From: Methanosphaera sp. rholeuAM6
GTDB lineage: Archaea; Methanobacteriota; Methanobacteria; Methanobacteriales; Methanobacteriaceae
Assembly (NCBI GenBank): GCA_003266105.1
Contig: MVAA01000034.1
Coordinates: forward strand, 27,606 to 56,039
DNA length: 28,434 nt
Direction of reading: 5' to 3'
The translations under genes and the position numbers were made by a program. The notes under the pieces are model-generated. The model saw only the letters and a list, made by a program, of their open reading frames with translations. It was not told the origin of the DNA and did no database searches. Shown one piece after another: positions 7,903-18,400 of this stretch. Positions within the stretch are counted from its first letter, which is position 1. The number at the start of each line of letters is the position of its first letter.

Positions 7903-10900
7903 TTATTTTGAAAATTTTTCATATAACTGAATATATTCATTAGCCATTTCTTTTGTTGATTTGAATTTCATCCTGGAAATATCATCTAAAAACATCAGAT
8001 ACCTATCCAAATCCGTTGACATTTCAATTATTTGTTCATAAGCTTTTTTAGGATTGTTTTCTATGAAGAACCCACCACCATTTTCACTAACTCGCTCACC
8101 TAATGCACCATTGTTTATTGTAATTACCGGAATACCACAGCCCCAACTTTCCGTTAGTGTATGACAGTACGTTTCAGGCCATATGGAGAATAATCCGATA
8201 AAATGTGGTTTAATCTTATTTACTTGTTTACAGAATTCACTGCGTTTATAGTATCCGTGATAAGTTCCTATTTCCTCAAGCTTAAATTTCTTATGATAAT
8301 TTCCCATAAAATGGAATTCCAATTTGTTTTCATTATCATATTCCTTGATTGCTTTAATTAACCATCCACCCTTGTTTACATTGATGTGTCCTGGAAATAG
8401 AATTTTTATCCTGTCCTGACTTAAATTAACAATTGTACGGTTAAATACATTTGGTGTCGTTATATCCCTGCCGTGTTCAATTATTTCAAATGTTTTGTTC
8501 CTTAGCTGCGGATAAAACTCTGTGTATATGTTATATGCAGATTTTGATGTTGTGACAAACGCATCACAGTATTCCAACATTTCCGATACGTTTTTTTGCC
8601 AAGTGTGGATAAAGGTTTTTAATATTGGTGCATTCAGTCCATCATTTACATTACACTGTGCATCTTTTGATGATATGGCTGTACAATGTCCTCCACAGTA
8701 GTTATCGTAGTCATCTATCAGGTTATGTGATGGACATACATAATAATAATCATGGAATGAAAGAATTACTGGTATACCCAATTTCTTTGCAACAAACGGC
8801 ATGTCAAATGAATGTCTCATTAAGTGTCTAATGTGAACAAGGTCAATTTTCAATATGTATAACACGTTGAAGTATATTTTTCTAAATTCCCTGTTAAACA
8901 TTTCCTTTATTGTATACTCGGTTTCAATATCCCAATCTCCTATTAACTGTAAATTTTGCAGGAATTCGTCATCATCTGTACCGATTGTCTTTTGTTGAGC
9001 TTTTGCATATTTATATAGTTTAATGTGTGTTTTTCCTGCCACCAATATGTATGATTCAATGTTTTCAGGTAAATTTGCCATTAATTCTATGCTGGTATGT
9101 AAGGTTCCACCATTTCCTTCATGTATCAGGTACAATATCCGTTTTACGTCAAATTTATGATTACTTTCACTATCCAACGTTAATTTAATGTTATCTCTTA
9201 CATCTTTATAATCATATGAGCGTAGAAGATCCAACAATTTCAATGAATAATCCGGATACTTGACTTCAAGCAATTGCCTGTTTTTTTCATACAACTCCTC
9301 TTTTTCAGTTGAAAATGATACGTTGTGCTTATGCAATATGTATGTTGAAGTGTCTATTGCATGCAACCATCCTTTTTCCATTAATCTCATGCAAAAATCA
9401 TTTTCTTCACAGTATCCTCTTCCAAATATCTCATCAAAAAATCCTACAGAGTATATAGCTTCACGACGTATATACATACAGAAACCATTTCCTGTTGGAA
9501 CATATATGTTTTCTTTTTCGGATATTTTCTCCACAATGTTTGCCGTACTGTTAACTCCCAGTTCAGGATTAATTTCATTGTCTTCATCATGTTCTGGTAC
9601 ACTGAATGCCCCTGCATTGTTGGATAACGGTGTTACTGTAGCAATATTATCTTTCGTATAAGCCGTGATTTTCAGTTTCTGTAACCATTTTGGAGTTACT
9701 TCCGTGTCACTATTTAATATTACCACATCATCCCCAGTTTGTTCAAATCCCAAGTTGATGCTCTTAACAAATCCCCTATTTTCAGTATTTCGAATAATTC
9801 TAATGTTTTCCTCTTTTTCAAGTGTTGAGAGCAATTCCCGTATTCTTTTATCAGTACTGCAATCATCAATTAATAACAGTTCGTAAGGTATTGTTGTATA
9901 CCTTTTAACGCTTTCTATACAAGACTTTGTTTCTTCATATGCATTGTATATAGGTATTATTATTGATATTTTATTATCAAAGGCTTCCAATATTGTTTCT
10001 ACACTTTCTTCATTGTAGTGCAGTTTCATTAACGTGTCCTGATTATGATATAATCGTTGGAAATACTGGTTCTTGAAATAAAATTCGTCACTTTCATCAT
10101 ACTGAAAATCATGTTTCCAACAGACATAATTGAAGCTTAACTGATCACGTTTACTGTAATTATATACTTCACTATACCAATCATTCATTATAAGTTTTAT
10201 TTTATGGTCATTATGCTTTCTAAAGAGTATTCCACTGGCAACCAGTCCATTGTGTTGCGGATAATTATCCTCTTTATACCTGTCTATTTGTTTATTGATT
10301 ATTTCCTGATCATCTTTTTCAAGTTTTTTGCATGCTTCGGCTTCATCGTATATGTCATCCCTCAGATCATGTTTCATAGCCAATAGTTTATGATTTTTTG
10401 AATGCTTAGCAATATATTCTTCAACATCACCGATTATATCAAAGTTTGCATCAATCCATAATGAGTAGTCATAATCCTTCAGGTATTTGTGCGGTAATAT
10501 TTTGTAATGTCTTGCTTTTCTAACAGAATCAAGTTCCAAGTCTTCCATTAACTGTATTGTCCAAAAATTTGATTTCAAATTAGGATTATCCGTGAAGCAG
10601 ATATAGTCAAATTTAGGATTTCTTACAGATGGTGTTACCAGTTCATCATAATTACCTGTTAATGCAGTGTATACCACCATTTTATATTTGTTAAAATCTA
10701 TTTCATTGGCTTTTATTTCTATAAGTTCTTCCAAAGACTCCATAGGATAGAGCAAATCCTTTACCTTGTCTGTTAAAGAATTAAAATCTGTTGTTGCCTC
10801 GTATATTGCCGGAATTTCAAAACGGGACAGTAATTTGATAAATATTGAAAGATTGGTATCGTTCGGATTGTAATAATTGTAGAAATACTTTACATAAACA

Positions 10901-13900
10901 ACCTGTATCTTAAGATTAAGCAGTATGTTCAAGTATAATCTTACAAATGAATTTTGATCCCATTTTGAATTGATTTCCCATTTTTCATAGAGAACAAATC
11001 TTCCTTCACGTACAACTCCCAGTTTCACCAGTTTTGATGACAATACCAGTATAAATGTTTCATATTCATTTGATAACCGGTTATAATCTTCATCCAATAC
11101 GGGCCTATTATTTTCCATATGAGTTACATATAAAATCCTTTGAGGATTTTTTTTGTCATTGAAATGCAATTCAATTCTATATAATGCATCTTCCAATGAT
11201 TCGGAGTGGATAAACTCATCCCATGAGTCATAGAGATCATCATATTTTTCTTCCAATATTTTCCTGTTCCGGACTTTCAAAATGTTAGACTCGTCTTGAC
11301 TAAACGATGCGTGACGGGAATGATAAACAAACACGGCATCGTCACGAATGTTTAACCATCCTTCCTTGAATGCCCTGTAAGTAAAATCTGTTTCCTCACC
11401 ATATCCCATTCCGAATCTTTCATCAAATAATCCTATTTCTTCTATCAGTTCCCTTTTGACAAACAGGCAGAAACCATTACCTGTAGGAGCCTCTATATTC
11501 TGATTATACGCCAATTGATCAATAATATACCCGTTTCTATTTATTTTATAGAAATCCCTTTCAGATTCCAATTCTGAAATGGATATGTCTGATGAATTGG
11601 AAAATGGCGTTACGGTACCTATCCTGTTAACCGAATATGCACAGTATACCATGTGAGATAACCAGTGTGGAGTAACTACCGTATCACTGTTCAACAGGAC
11701 GACATCGTTTTGTGATAATGACATTCCCAGATTTACGTTCTTGACAAAACCCTGATTGGTCTTGTTTCTAATAACCTTAACATTTGGAATGACTTCCAAT
11801 GATGTCAACAGATCATTTATTCTTTCGTCACTACTGCAATCATCAATCAATATCAGTTCATAGTCAATGCCTGTATTTCTAAGAACACTTGTTATACAGT
11901 CTTTTGTTTGTTCATATGCATTGTATATTGGAATTATTATTGACACCGTCTTTTCTAATGCATTTAACATATTTGTACAGGAATGAATCTTGTACCTTTT
12001 ATCAAATTTTTGTAAATGATTACTAAGAACCATAAAACTATCCTTAGATTGGTGTTGACCATATTTTATGAAATGATGGAAAGGATTCATACCACTCTCT
12101 TTAACATCAGGATATTCCTCCAAATATCTGCTGGTACAGAAGAATGCACTTGGATTTAATCCCAATTGTGCTCCTTCAAGAATATAGTGCATTATTGGAT
12201 CTGTTGATTCATCAAATTCTATTTCATCACCATGCGTAAGGTAAAATTCCTCATCAAATAATTCCGAATTTGCTATCGTATAATATTCTTCGATTATTTT
12301 CATGACATGATCTATTAATGGATTAACGTCATCGTTGAGATATTCATGAGTATCAACATATTTCTGTGTATTGAAGTCCTTTGAAGGATTAAGTTTACGT
12401 TTGTATCCTACATTAAGGTAGTGTTCCAATAAATCTACTGTTTTTTCATCATCATTTAACTGCAGTAAGTAATAGTGTTCATCAAATAATCCTTTATCGT
12501 AGACATATTCCCTAAATTTCTTATAATCAGAAAGTGAAAGGTTATGATTTACTTTTCTATTTGAATCCAATGCATATAGTACAAAGTGCACTAATGGTTT
12601 TTTGTTAAGATAAAATACGTCAGGATTGTTTTCCAGGTAATTGTCCGTGTCAAAATATACTGAAGGATTTTTCCCATCTTTACTGCCTATTTCAAGATAA
12701 TGATCCAATGAATATCTTATATTTTTATCATCACATTGGGCAAGATAATATTCCTCATCAAATAAACCTTCCTCAACAACGACTTTTCTGAATTCTTTCT
12801 GTTTTTCTAACGTGACATCATATTTTACCACTCTATCTTCTTCAAAACCATATAAACAATAGTGGACCAAAGGATTCATACCTTCATATTCCACGTCAGG
12901 ATATTTTTTAAGGTATTGTGTTGTACTGAAATATTTTGAAGGATCATAGCCTTTTTTAGAACCTATTGCAAGATAATGATTAAATGCATCATTTATCTTT
13001 TTATTGTCACATTGGGCAAGATAATATTCTTCATCAAATAAACCTTCACCTATTGCTATCTGTTTGAATCTTTTATAGGTTTCATAGCTTAAACCATAAT
13101 TAAAATGTCTGGTCTGATCCATTGAATATATCACAAAATGCAATAACGGATTTAAATCCTTTCCTGCAACATCCCAGTTAACTTCCAAATATTCTTTAGT
13201 GTTAAACAGTAATGACGGGTTCTTATTATCTTTCCATCCGACACACAGGTAATGGTCAAGAGGATCCACTATTTTTCCATTGCATTGGGACAGGTAATAT
13301 TCTTCATCAAACAGACCCTCGTCATATACTGTTTTTCTGAAATTCCTGTAGTCTGACAGACTTAAGTCAAACTTGACCTTTCTTTCACTGCTGAATGATT
13401 GTCTAATATAATGTACAAATGGATTTAAACCGGACCTTGCAATATCCTGACTATTTTTTAGGAAACATTCTGTATCAAAGTATTTTGAAGGATTGTTTCC
13501 ATCCTTATATCCTTCAACAATATAATGTTCAAAGGGTTTGTTCGTTTTAACGTCCCCATTAACATTTAAATAATAGTCATCGTCAAACAAACCAGTATCA
13601 TATGCTTTTTGTTTAAAATCCAAGTATTCCTGATAAGTCAAATTAAATATTATTTTAGGTTTACCGTTTTCCAAGTGTTTCATAAAATGTTTCAATGGAT
13701 TTTCATTCCAAATACTGTGATTTTGCATATATTCATGTGTATTGAATATGTATGATGGATTTAGATTTTGCTTGTAACCTATTGCCATATAGTGACTGAA
13801 AGGGTCTGAAATATTTTCTTTTGTTTGACTTCGATAATAATCATCATCAAATAAATTTTTATTGTATATATCCTGTTTGAACTGTTGATACTCCTTGTAT

Positions 13901-15279
13901 GTTAAATTGAAGTTGAATTTCCTGTTATCATCCATACCATACATTAGAAAATGCAACAATGGATTCATTCCTGCCTCTTCAACATCCCTATTGTTGAATA
14001 AATATTCGTTTGTGTTGAAAAGTGTTGAAGGATTTTTGTTTTCCAGCCATCCGATACTTAAATAATGAGCAAAAAGATCATTTATGTTTTGGGAATACTG
14101 TTTTTGATAGTATTCATCATCAAATAAACATGCATCATATGCCCTTTGTTTATAATTCTCATAATCCCCATATGAAATGTTATAGTTAAATTTCCTGTTA
14201 TCATCCATACCATATAAGACAAAATGCAACAATGGATTCATTCCTGCCTCTTCAACATCCCTATTGAGTTTATTGTAGTTATCCGAATCAAATAGTGCTG
14301 ACGGATTTTTACCTTCCAAGTAACCTATTGACATATAATGATCCAAAGGATAAAGAATTTCCTCTGAAAACTGACTACAGTAATATTCATCGTCAAACAA
14401 TTCCTTTTCATAAACTTCTTTTTTGAATCGTTTATATTCTTCCAGTTTAAGATCATATTTAACTTTTCTGTTTGTTTTAAGACCGTGTAACACGTAATCT
14501 ATTAGTGGATGAAGACCTGATTTGATGGCTTCTTTATTGTTTTCCAGATAACATTGAGTGTCAAAGTTTTCTGAAGGATTGAAGCCTTTTTTATATCCTA
14601 CCGTTAAATAATGATCCAATGGATCAGAAATTGTTTTGTCTTCAATATATGCCAGATAATAACCGTCATCAAACAAATATTCCTGATAAACTTTTTTTCT
14701 GAAATCTTTTAGTTGATGTAATGTTAAATTATAATTTACTTTTCTGAAACTGTTTAAAGAATATATACAGTAATGTACTAATGGATTTATTCCCTTTTCT
14801 GCTACATCCCTATTATTTTCCAAGTAATTGTTTGTGTTAAACAGAGGTGATGGATTTAAACCTTTCTTTGAACCAATATTGTAGTAATGATCCAATGGGT
14901 CTTTAATGTTTTTTTCCTCCAGCTGCCCAATGTAATATTCATCATCAAACAATCCTTCACTGTATGCAATTGCCCTGAATTTTCTGTAATCTGCCAAACT
15001 CAAATCAAATTTCACTTTCCTTTTACCGTTAAAATCGTGAAGAACATAGTGTACTAACGGATTTTGACCCGATTTTACGTCCTTGTTATTTTTCAGATAA
15101 CAATTAGTATCAAACTCTTTGGATGGATTAAGACCTTTTTTATACCCTATTAAGATGTAATGTTCTAATGGATCATTTATCTGTTCATTTAAAAATGATA
15201 AATAATATTCTTCATCAAAAAGTTTACTATCCATAATCTTTTCCTTAACATTTTCGGGTATTATCTCTCCATCAGTCAT
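7903..15279 (-). CDS. Giant multidomain glycosyltransferase (12 repeats + GT2 + GT4-half + DUF616-like + GT2 + GT4)
   Basis: A 2458-residue cytosolic-type protein with no signal peptide or membrane segment. Residues ~18-1085 are twelve ~90-residue repeats of the LFDEEYY / DHYL-x-x-G-x-K-x-x-x-x-PS-x-x-F type. Then: GT2 (~1109-1345) with VSIIIPIYNAYEQT, ILIDDCSSD and LNSDT; a segment (~1379-1500) like only the N-terminal half of GT4; a TOD1/MUCI70-like (DUF616) domain (~1530-1750) with VVYTALTGNYDEL, YICFTDNP and YSLWIDAN; a second GT2 (~1767-2010) with LNSDT and GNGFCMYIRREA; and a full GT4 (~2045-2458) with PGHINVNKGG and the E-x7-E motif in PETYCHTLTE. Both GT2 sites and the GT4 site look intact, so several linkages could be made by one chain. 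GGTGGA precedes the ATG at 15279. Products and acceptor are unknown. Confidence 0.93.
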   Translation of the reverse strand: MTDGEIIPENVKEKIMDSKLFDEEYYLSFLNEQINDPLEHYILIGYKKGLNPSKEFDTNCYLKNNKDVKSGQNPLVHYVLHDFNGKRKVKFDLSLADYRKFRAIAYSEGLFDDEYYIGQLEEKNIKDPLDHYYNIGSKKGLNPSPLFNTNNYLENNRDVAEKGINPLVHYCIYSLNSFRKVNYNLTLHQLKDFRKKVYQEYLFDDGYYLAYIEDKTISDPLDHYLTVGYKKGFNPSENFDTQCYLENNKEAIKSGLHPLIDYVLHGLKTNRKVKYDLKLEEYKRFKKEVYEKELFDDEYYCSQFSEEILYPLDHYMSIGYLEGKNPSALFDSDNYNKLNRDVEEAGMNPLLHFVLYGMDDNRKFNYNISYGDYENYKQRAYDACLFDDEYYQKQYSQNINDLFAHYLSIGWLENKNPSTLFNTNEYLFNNRDVEEAGMNPLLHFLMYGMDDNRKFNFNLTYKEYQQFKQDIYNKNLFDDDYYRSQTKENISDPFSHYMAIGYKQNLNPSYIFNTHEYMQNHSIWNENPLKHFMKHLENGKPKIIFNLTYQEYLDFKQKAYDTGLFDDDYYLNVNGDVKTNKPFEHYIVEGYKDGNNPSKYFDTECFLKNSQDIARSGLNPFVHYIRQSFSSERKVKFDLSLSDYRNFRKTVYDEGLFDEEYYLSQCNGKIVDPLDHYLCVGWKDNKNPSLLFNTKEYLEVNWDVAGKDLNPLLHFVIYSMDQTRHFNYGLSYETYKRFKQIAIGEGLFDEEYYLAQCDNKKINDAFNHYLAIGSKKGYDPSKYFSTTQYLKKYPDVEYEGMNPLVHYCLYGFEEDRVVKYDVTLEKQKEFRKVVVEEGLFDEEYYLAQCDDKNIRYSLDHYLEIGSKDGKNPSVYFDTDNYLENNPDVFYLNKKPLVHFVLYALDSNRKVNHNLSLSDYKKFREYVYDKGLFDEHYYLLQLNDDEKTVDLLEHYLNVGYKRKLNPSKDFNTQKYVDTHEYLNDDVNPLIDHVMKIIEEYYTIANSELFDEEFYLTHGDEIEFDESTDPIMHYILEGAQLGLNPSAFFCTSRYLEEYPDVKESGMNPFHHFIKYGQHQSKDSFMVLSNHLQKFDKRYKIHSCTNMLNALEKTVSIIIPIYNAYEQTKDCITSVLRNTGIDYELILIDDCSSDERINDLLTSLEVIPNVKVIRNKTNQGFVKNVNLGMSLSQNDVVLLNSDTVVTPHWLSHMVYCAYSVNRIGTVTPFSNSSDISISELESERDFYKINRNGYIIDQLAYNQNIEAPTGNGFCLFVKRELIEEIGLFDERFGMGYGEETDFTYRAFKEGWLNIRDDAVFVYHSRHASFSQDESNILKVRNRKILEEKYDDLYDSWDEFIHSESLEDALYRIELHFNDKKNPQRILYVTHMENNRPVLDEDYNRLSNEYETFILVLSSKLVKLGVVREGRFVLYEKWEINSKWDQNSFVRLYLNILLNLKIQVVYVKYFYNYYNPNDTNLSIFIKLLSRFEIPAIYEATTDFNSLTDKVKDLLYPMESLEELIEIKANEIDFNKYKMVVYTALTGNYDELVTPSVRNPKFDYICFTDNPNLKSNFWTIQLMEDLELDSVRKARHYKILPHKYLKDYDYSLWIDANFDIIGDVEEYIAKHSKNHKLLAMKHDLRDDIYDEAEACKKLEKDDQEIINKQIDRYKEDNYPQHNGLVASGILFRKHNDHKIKLIMNDWYSEVYNYSKRDQLSFNYVCWKHDFQYDESDEFYFKNQYFQRLYHNQDTLMKLHYNEESVETILEAFDNKISIIIPIYNAYEETKSCIESVKRYTTIPYELLLIDDCSTDKRIRELLSTLEKEENIRIIRNTENRGFVKSINLGFEQTGDDVVILNSDTEVTPKWLQKLKITAYTKDNIATVTPLSNNAGAFSVPEHDEDNEINPELGVNSTANIVEKISEKENIYVPTGNGFCMYIRREAIYSVGFFDEIFGRGYCEENDFCMRLMEKGWLHAIDTSTYILHKHNVSFSTEKEELYEKNRQLLEVKYPDYSLKLLDLLRSYDYKDVRDNIKLTLDSESNHKFDVKRILYLIHEGNGGTLHTSIELMANLPENIESYILVAGKTHIKLYKYAKAQQKTIGTDDDEFLQNLQLIGDWDIETEYTIKEMFNREFRKIYFNVLYILKIDLVHIRHLMRHSFDMPFVAKKLGIPVILSFHDYYYVCPSHNLIDDYDNYCGGHCTAISSKDAQCNVNDGLNAPILKTFIHTWQKNVSEMLEYCDAFVTTSKSAYNIYTEFYPQLRNKTFEIIEHGRDITTPNVFNRTIVNLSQDRIKILFPGHINVNKGGWLIKAIKEYDNENKLEFHFMGNYHKKFKLEEIGTYHGYYKRSEFCKQVNKIKPHFIGLFSIWPETYCHTLTESWGCGIPVITINNGALGERVSENGGGFFIENNPKKAYEQIIEMSTDLDRYLMFLDDISRMKFKSTKEMANEYIQLYEKFSK
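12025..15228 (-). repeat. Twelve tandem ~270-bp coding repeats
   Basis: Each unit encodes about 90 residues: LFD-[DE]-x-YY, then D-P-x-x-HY-x-x-x-G-[YWS]-K-x-x-x-NPS-x-x-F-[DN]-T-x-x-YL-x-x-N-x-DV, then [MI]-NPL-x-H[YF]-x-x-Y-x-x-x-x-x-R-[KH]-x-[NK]-[YF]-[ND]-[LV]-[ST], then a charged helix. The later part of unit 4 and that of unit 5 are close to identical in DNA: 14194-14266 against 13921-13993, 273 bp apart, with only a few differences. Units 9 and 10 share another conserved stretch near 13007 and 12731, 276 bp apart. The last two units are the most divergent. The repeat type is widespread in bacterial multidomain glycosyltransferases and surface proteins; its role is not established to my knowledge. 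Confidence 0.92.
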
Positions 15280-15494
15280 TATTATTCCACCACAACCAAA
15301 GATAAGTTATATAAAATTCAATTAATATATAAGAAGTTTTATTTTTAATAAGTTATTAATTTTTCTTTAAACATTTTTCTTAAATTCCAGACAATGCTTT
15401 TACTAAACAATATTTGAGGCATAATTTAAAATAAATTATTTAAAATATAAACTGTAAAAGATAATAGTAACAATAGATTATAAGGAAGAAGAAA
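15280..15494. promoter_or_regulatory. Shared divergent promoter region of the two mega-glycosyltransferase genes
   Basis: 215 bp of AT-rich DNA between divergent starts. For the plus-strand gene, TTTAAAATATAAA at 15439-15451 is a good TATA box, and AGGAAGAAG sits just before the ATG at 15495. For the minus-strand gene, the TATA candidates are CTTATATATTAA (plus-strand 15325-15336) and TTTTATATAAC (15307-15317). GGTGG close to the start is its ribosome site, and the first box leaves room for it in the leader. Shared placement suggests joint control, but no operator is obvious. Confidence 0.5.
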
Positions 15495-18400
15495 ATGGAT
15501 AAAAACATTATAGATTTCATAAATGTTTGTAAAGTAAATGATATACTGTTACTCTCCCCTCAAACAGAGGAAGATATTCAAGAATCCATTGAAAACACAA
15601 CCAACATCACAATGATAAACATCAGTCAGGATAGTAATATCAGTTCAATAATCAAAAGGATGTTCTCTATCAAAGATTATGGATTATTGATAATTGATCA
15701 GGTTGAATTTTCCATAAATGACATATTAAGTAAAATACTTGAATCAACTGATGTTCCCCTAATCATTATTAATAAAAATAACTACTCCAAGGATATTCCC
15801 AAGAATAATTTAATGGCAGATAAGATTAGTGAAAATTCATACCTGCTATACACATTTGATTCATTGCACAACGTTTTAAACAATGAAAAGTATCAGCAGG
15901 CAAGTATCGGCAAATACTTGGACAATATATATTACAGACATTACAAAGCTTCTTCCAACAATTCCATCTTCTATCCGTTATCATTGCTTTTTAATTCAGA
16001 TAAGATTGGTGGAATCAAAAATCTGCCATTGAACATTAAAGGATATAAAGAACTAAAAAAGGAAAAGGATTTTAATATAGGTTATTATCTTAGAACAAAC
16101 AACATTAAAGACTGTGAAGACGTTTACCTGCATTACCTGTTTAATGCAAAGGATAATGGTTATTCACCTAACCCTTATTTCAATAAAGATGATTATATTG
16201 ATTCAAATCCGGATTTGAAGAAAATAGACTATGATCCATTTATACATTATTTATTATACGGAAAAAAGGAAAACCGCATCATAAATGACAATATTACCGG
16301 AACTTTTCAAAATGAGATTTCAAACAATATCATTAAAGGTTGGATTGCTGAAATAGGTAACGATAAGCCCGTTGAAGCATACATTTCCATTGATGACAAA
16401 AATTATCCAATCAAAGCAGATATTTATAGAGAAGACCTAAAAAGAAACAATATAAACAATGGTAAACATGGATTTGAATTCAAAGTTCCAAACGAATACA
16501 ATGATGATGAAAACCATGATATCAAATTAATCGGATCAAACAACAGAACAGTTTCCCAGATAACATACAACTACATTAAAGGTACTAAAATAGCACCTTC
16601 CGGAACTATTAAAGGAGCTTTTCAGACAAACATTAAAGATACCCTTATCAGAGGATGGATTGCTGAAATAGGAAACAATAACCCAATAAATGCAAATATT
16701 GAAATTGAAGGAGAATTATTCCCCATTAAAGCCAACATATATAGGGAAGACCTGAAAAGAAACAATATAAACAATGGAGTTCATGGATTTGAATTCAACA
16801 TCCCTTCGGAATTTGTTGATGGTAAAAAACATAAAATTCAACTTATCGGACCAAACAATAGCATTATCAGCAAGATTACTCATACTTTCATAAACTATGA
16901 CTATGAAAACAACATTGAAAGATTTTTTTCACATTCAATGATTTCTCCGGAAATAGTGTTACCACCAGATGAACCAAAAAAAAAGGTATTGTCTTTAATG
17001 GACAACATTGCCAAGTATTTAATCAATCAGGTTGAAGAAGAACCATTGGTTTCAATTATAATGCCAACATACAACCGTGAAGAAATGATTACGAATGCCA
17101 TCAGTTCCGTATTGGAACAAAGCTATAAAAATTTTGAATTAATTGTAATTGATGATGCCAGCAGTGACAATACATTGAACGCTATAAAAGAATTTGATGA
17201 TTGTCGCATCAAAATAATAAACAATGAGAGTAATTTGGGAGTATCCAAATCACGAAATATCGGTTTGAAAGAAGCTAAAGGTAAATATATCATGTATCTG
17301 GATTCCGATAACGACTGGGAAAAAGATTATCTTAAGGCAACTGTCGGATCGTTTATAAGATTACCTGATGCTGATGCCGTATATTCCGGCCAGTACGTAT
17401 ATGAAAAAGATAAGGAAAAAATAAAGTATATACGTTATGGAACCATTAACAAAGGCTTGCTATCCAATAGAAACTACGTTGACTTAAACTGCTACAGCCA
17501 TACACGAAAAATCTATGAGGAACTTGGTGGCTTTGATGAAAATCTTGAGCGTTTTGTTGACTGGGATTTAATACTGAAATATATGACTTTTGGAAGAACA
17601 TATTCCATTCCATTCATAATGTCCAACTACTATTTCAACATTGCCGAAAACTCAATATCCAATAATACGAAGTTACTGTCACAATCAGATATTGTCATTG
17701 ATAAGCAACATGAACGAATGTCAGAAAAAATATGTGATTATGAAATTCTTCGAGGAATTAGCGTAATTATTCCTAGCTATGAATCATTGAATGATTTGAA
17801 AGAATGTTTAAATTCACTGTTCAATTTAAATGCAAAATGGCTTGAAATTATTGTTGTGGATAACAATTCTAGTGAAGATGTGATAAGATACCTGATAAAA
17901 TTAAAAAATGAATCAAGGATAAAATTAATCTTAAATCAGGAAAATCTGGGATTTACCTATGCAGTTAATCAGGCAATTGAAATTGCTCAGATAAACAATG
18001 ACATTGTACTGTTGAATAATGATGCCGTGATTACAAAGTATGCTTTGCATTTTCTGCAAAAAGCTGCGTATGAGTTAGACGACTGTGGAATAACCGTGCC
18101 ACAACAGGTATTACCTGCAAAGACTAAAACCATTAATGTTCATGTTCCTTTTGCTCATAAAGACATTGAATGTGATGTTAATTTATCGGCACATCATAAA
18201 AATGTTATAAACGTGCCATTGTTCCATAATGGAGAATACACAGAACTTAGCTTTGCACCATTCTTCTGTGTTTACATTAAACGGGATACTTACAATATGT
18301 CAATAGGTCTGGATGCAGAGCTTGGAAGACACTTCCGATCTGATATGATTTTCTGTAACTATATCAGAACAGTCCTTAATCAGAAAATATATCATGTAAG

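Noticed and set aside
12025..15228. Regular repeats that could suggest a CRISPR or satellite array
   Set aside because: The period is about 270 bp, the units are in one open reading frame and they are conserved as protein rather than DNA.
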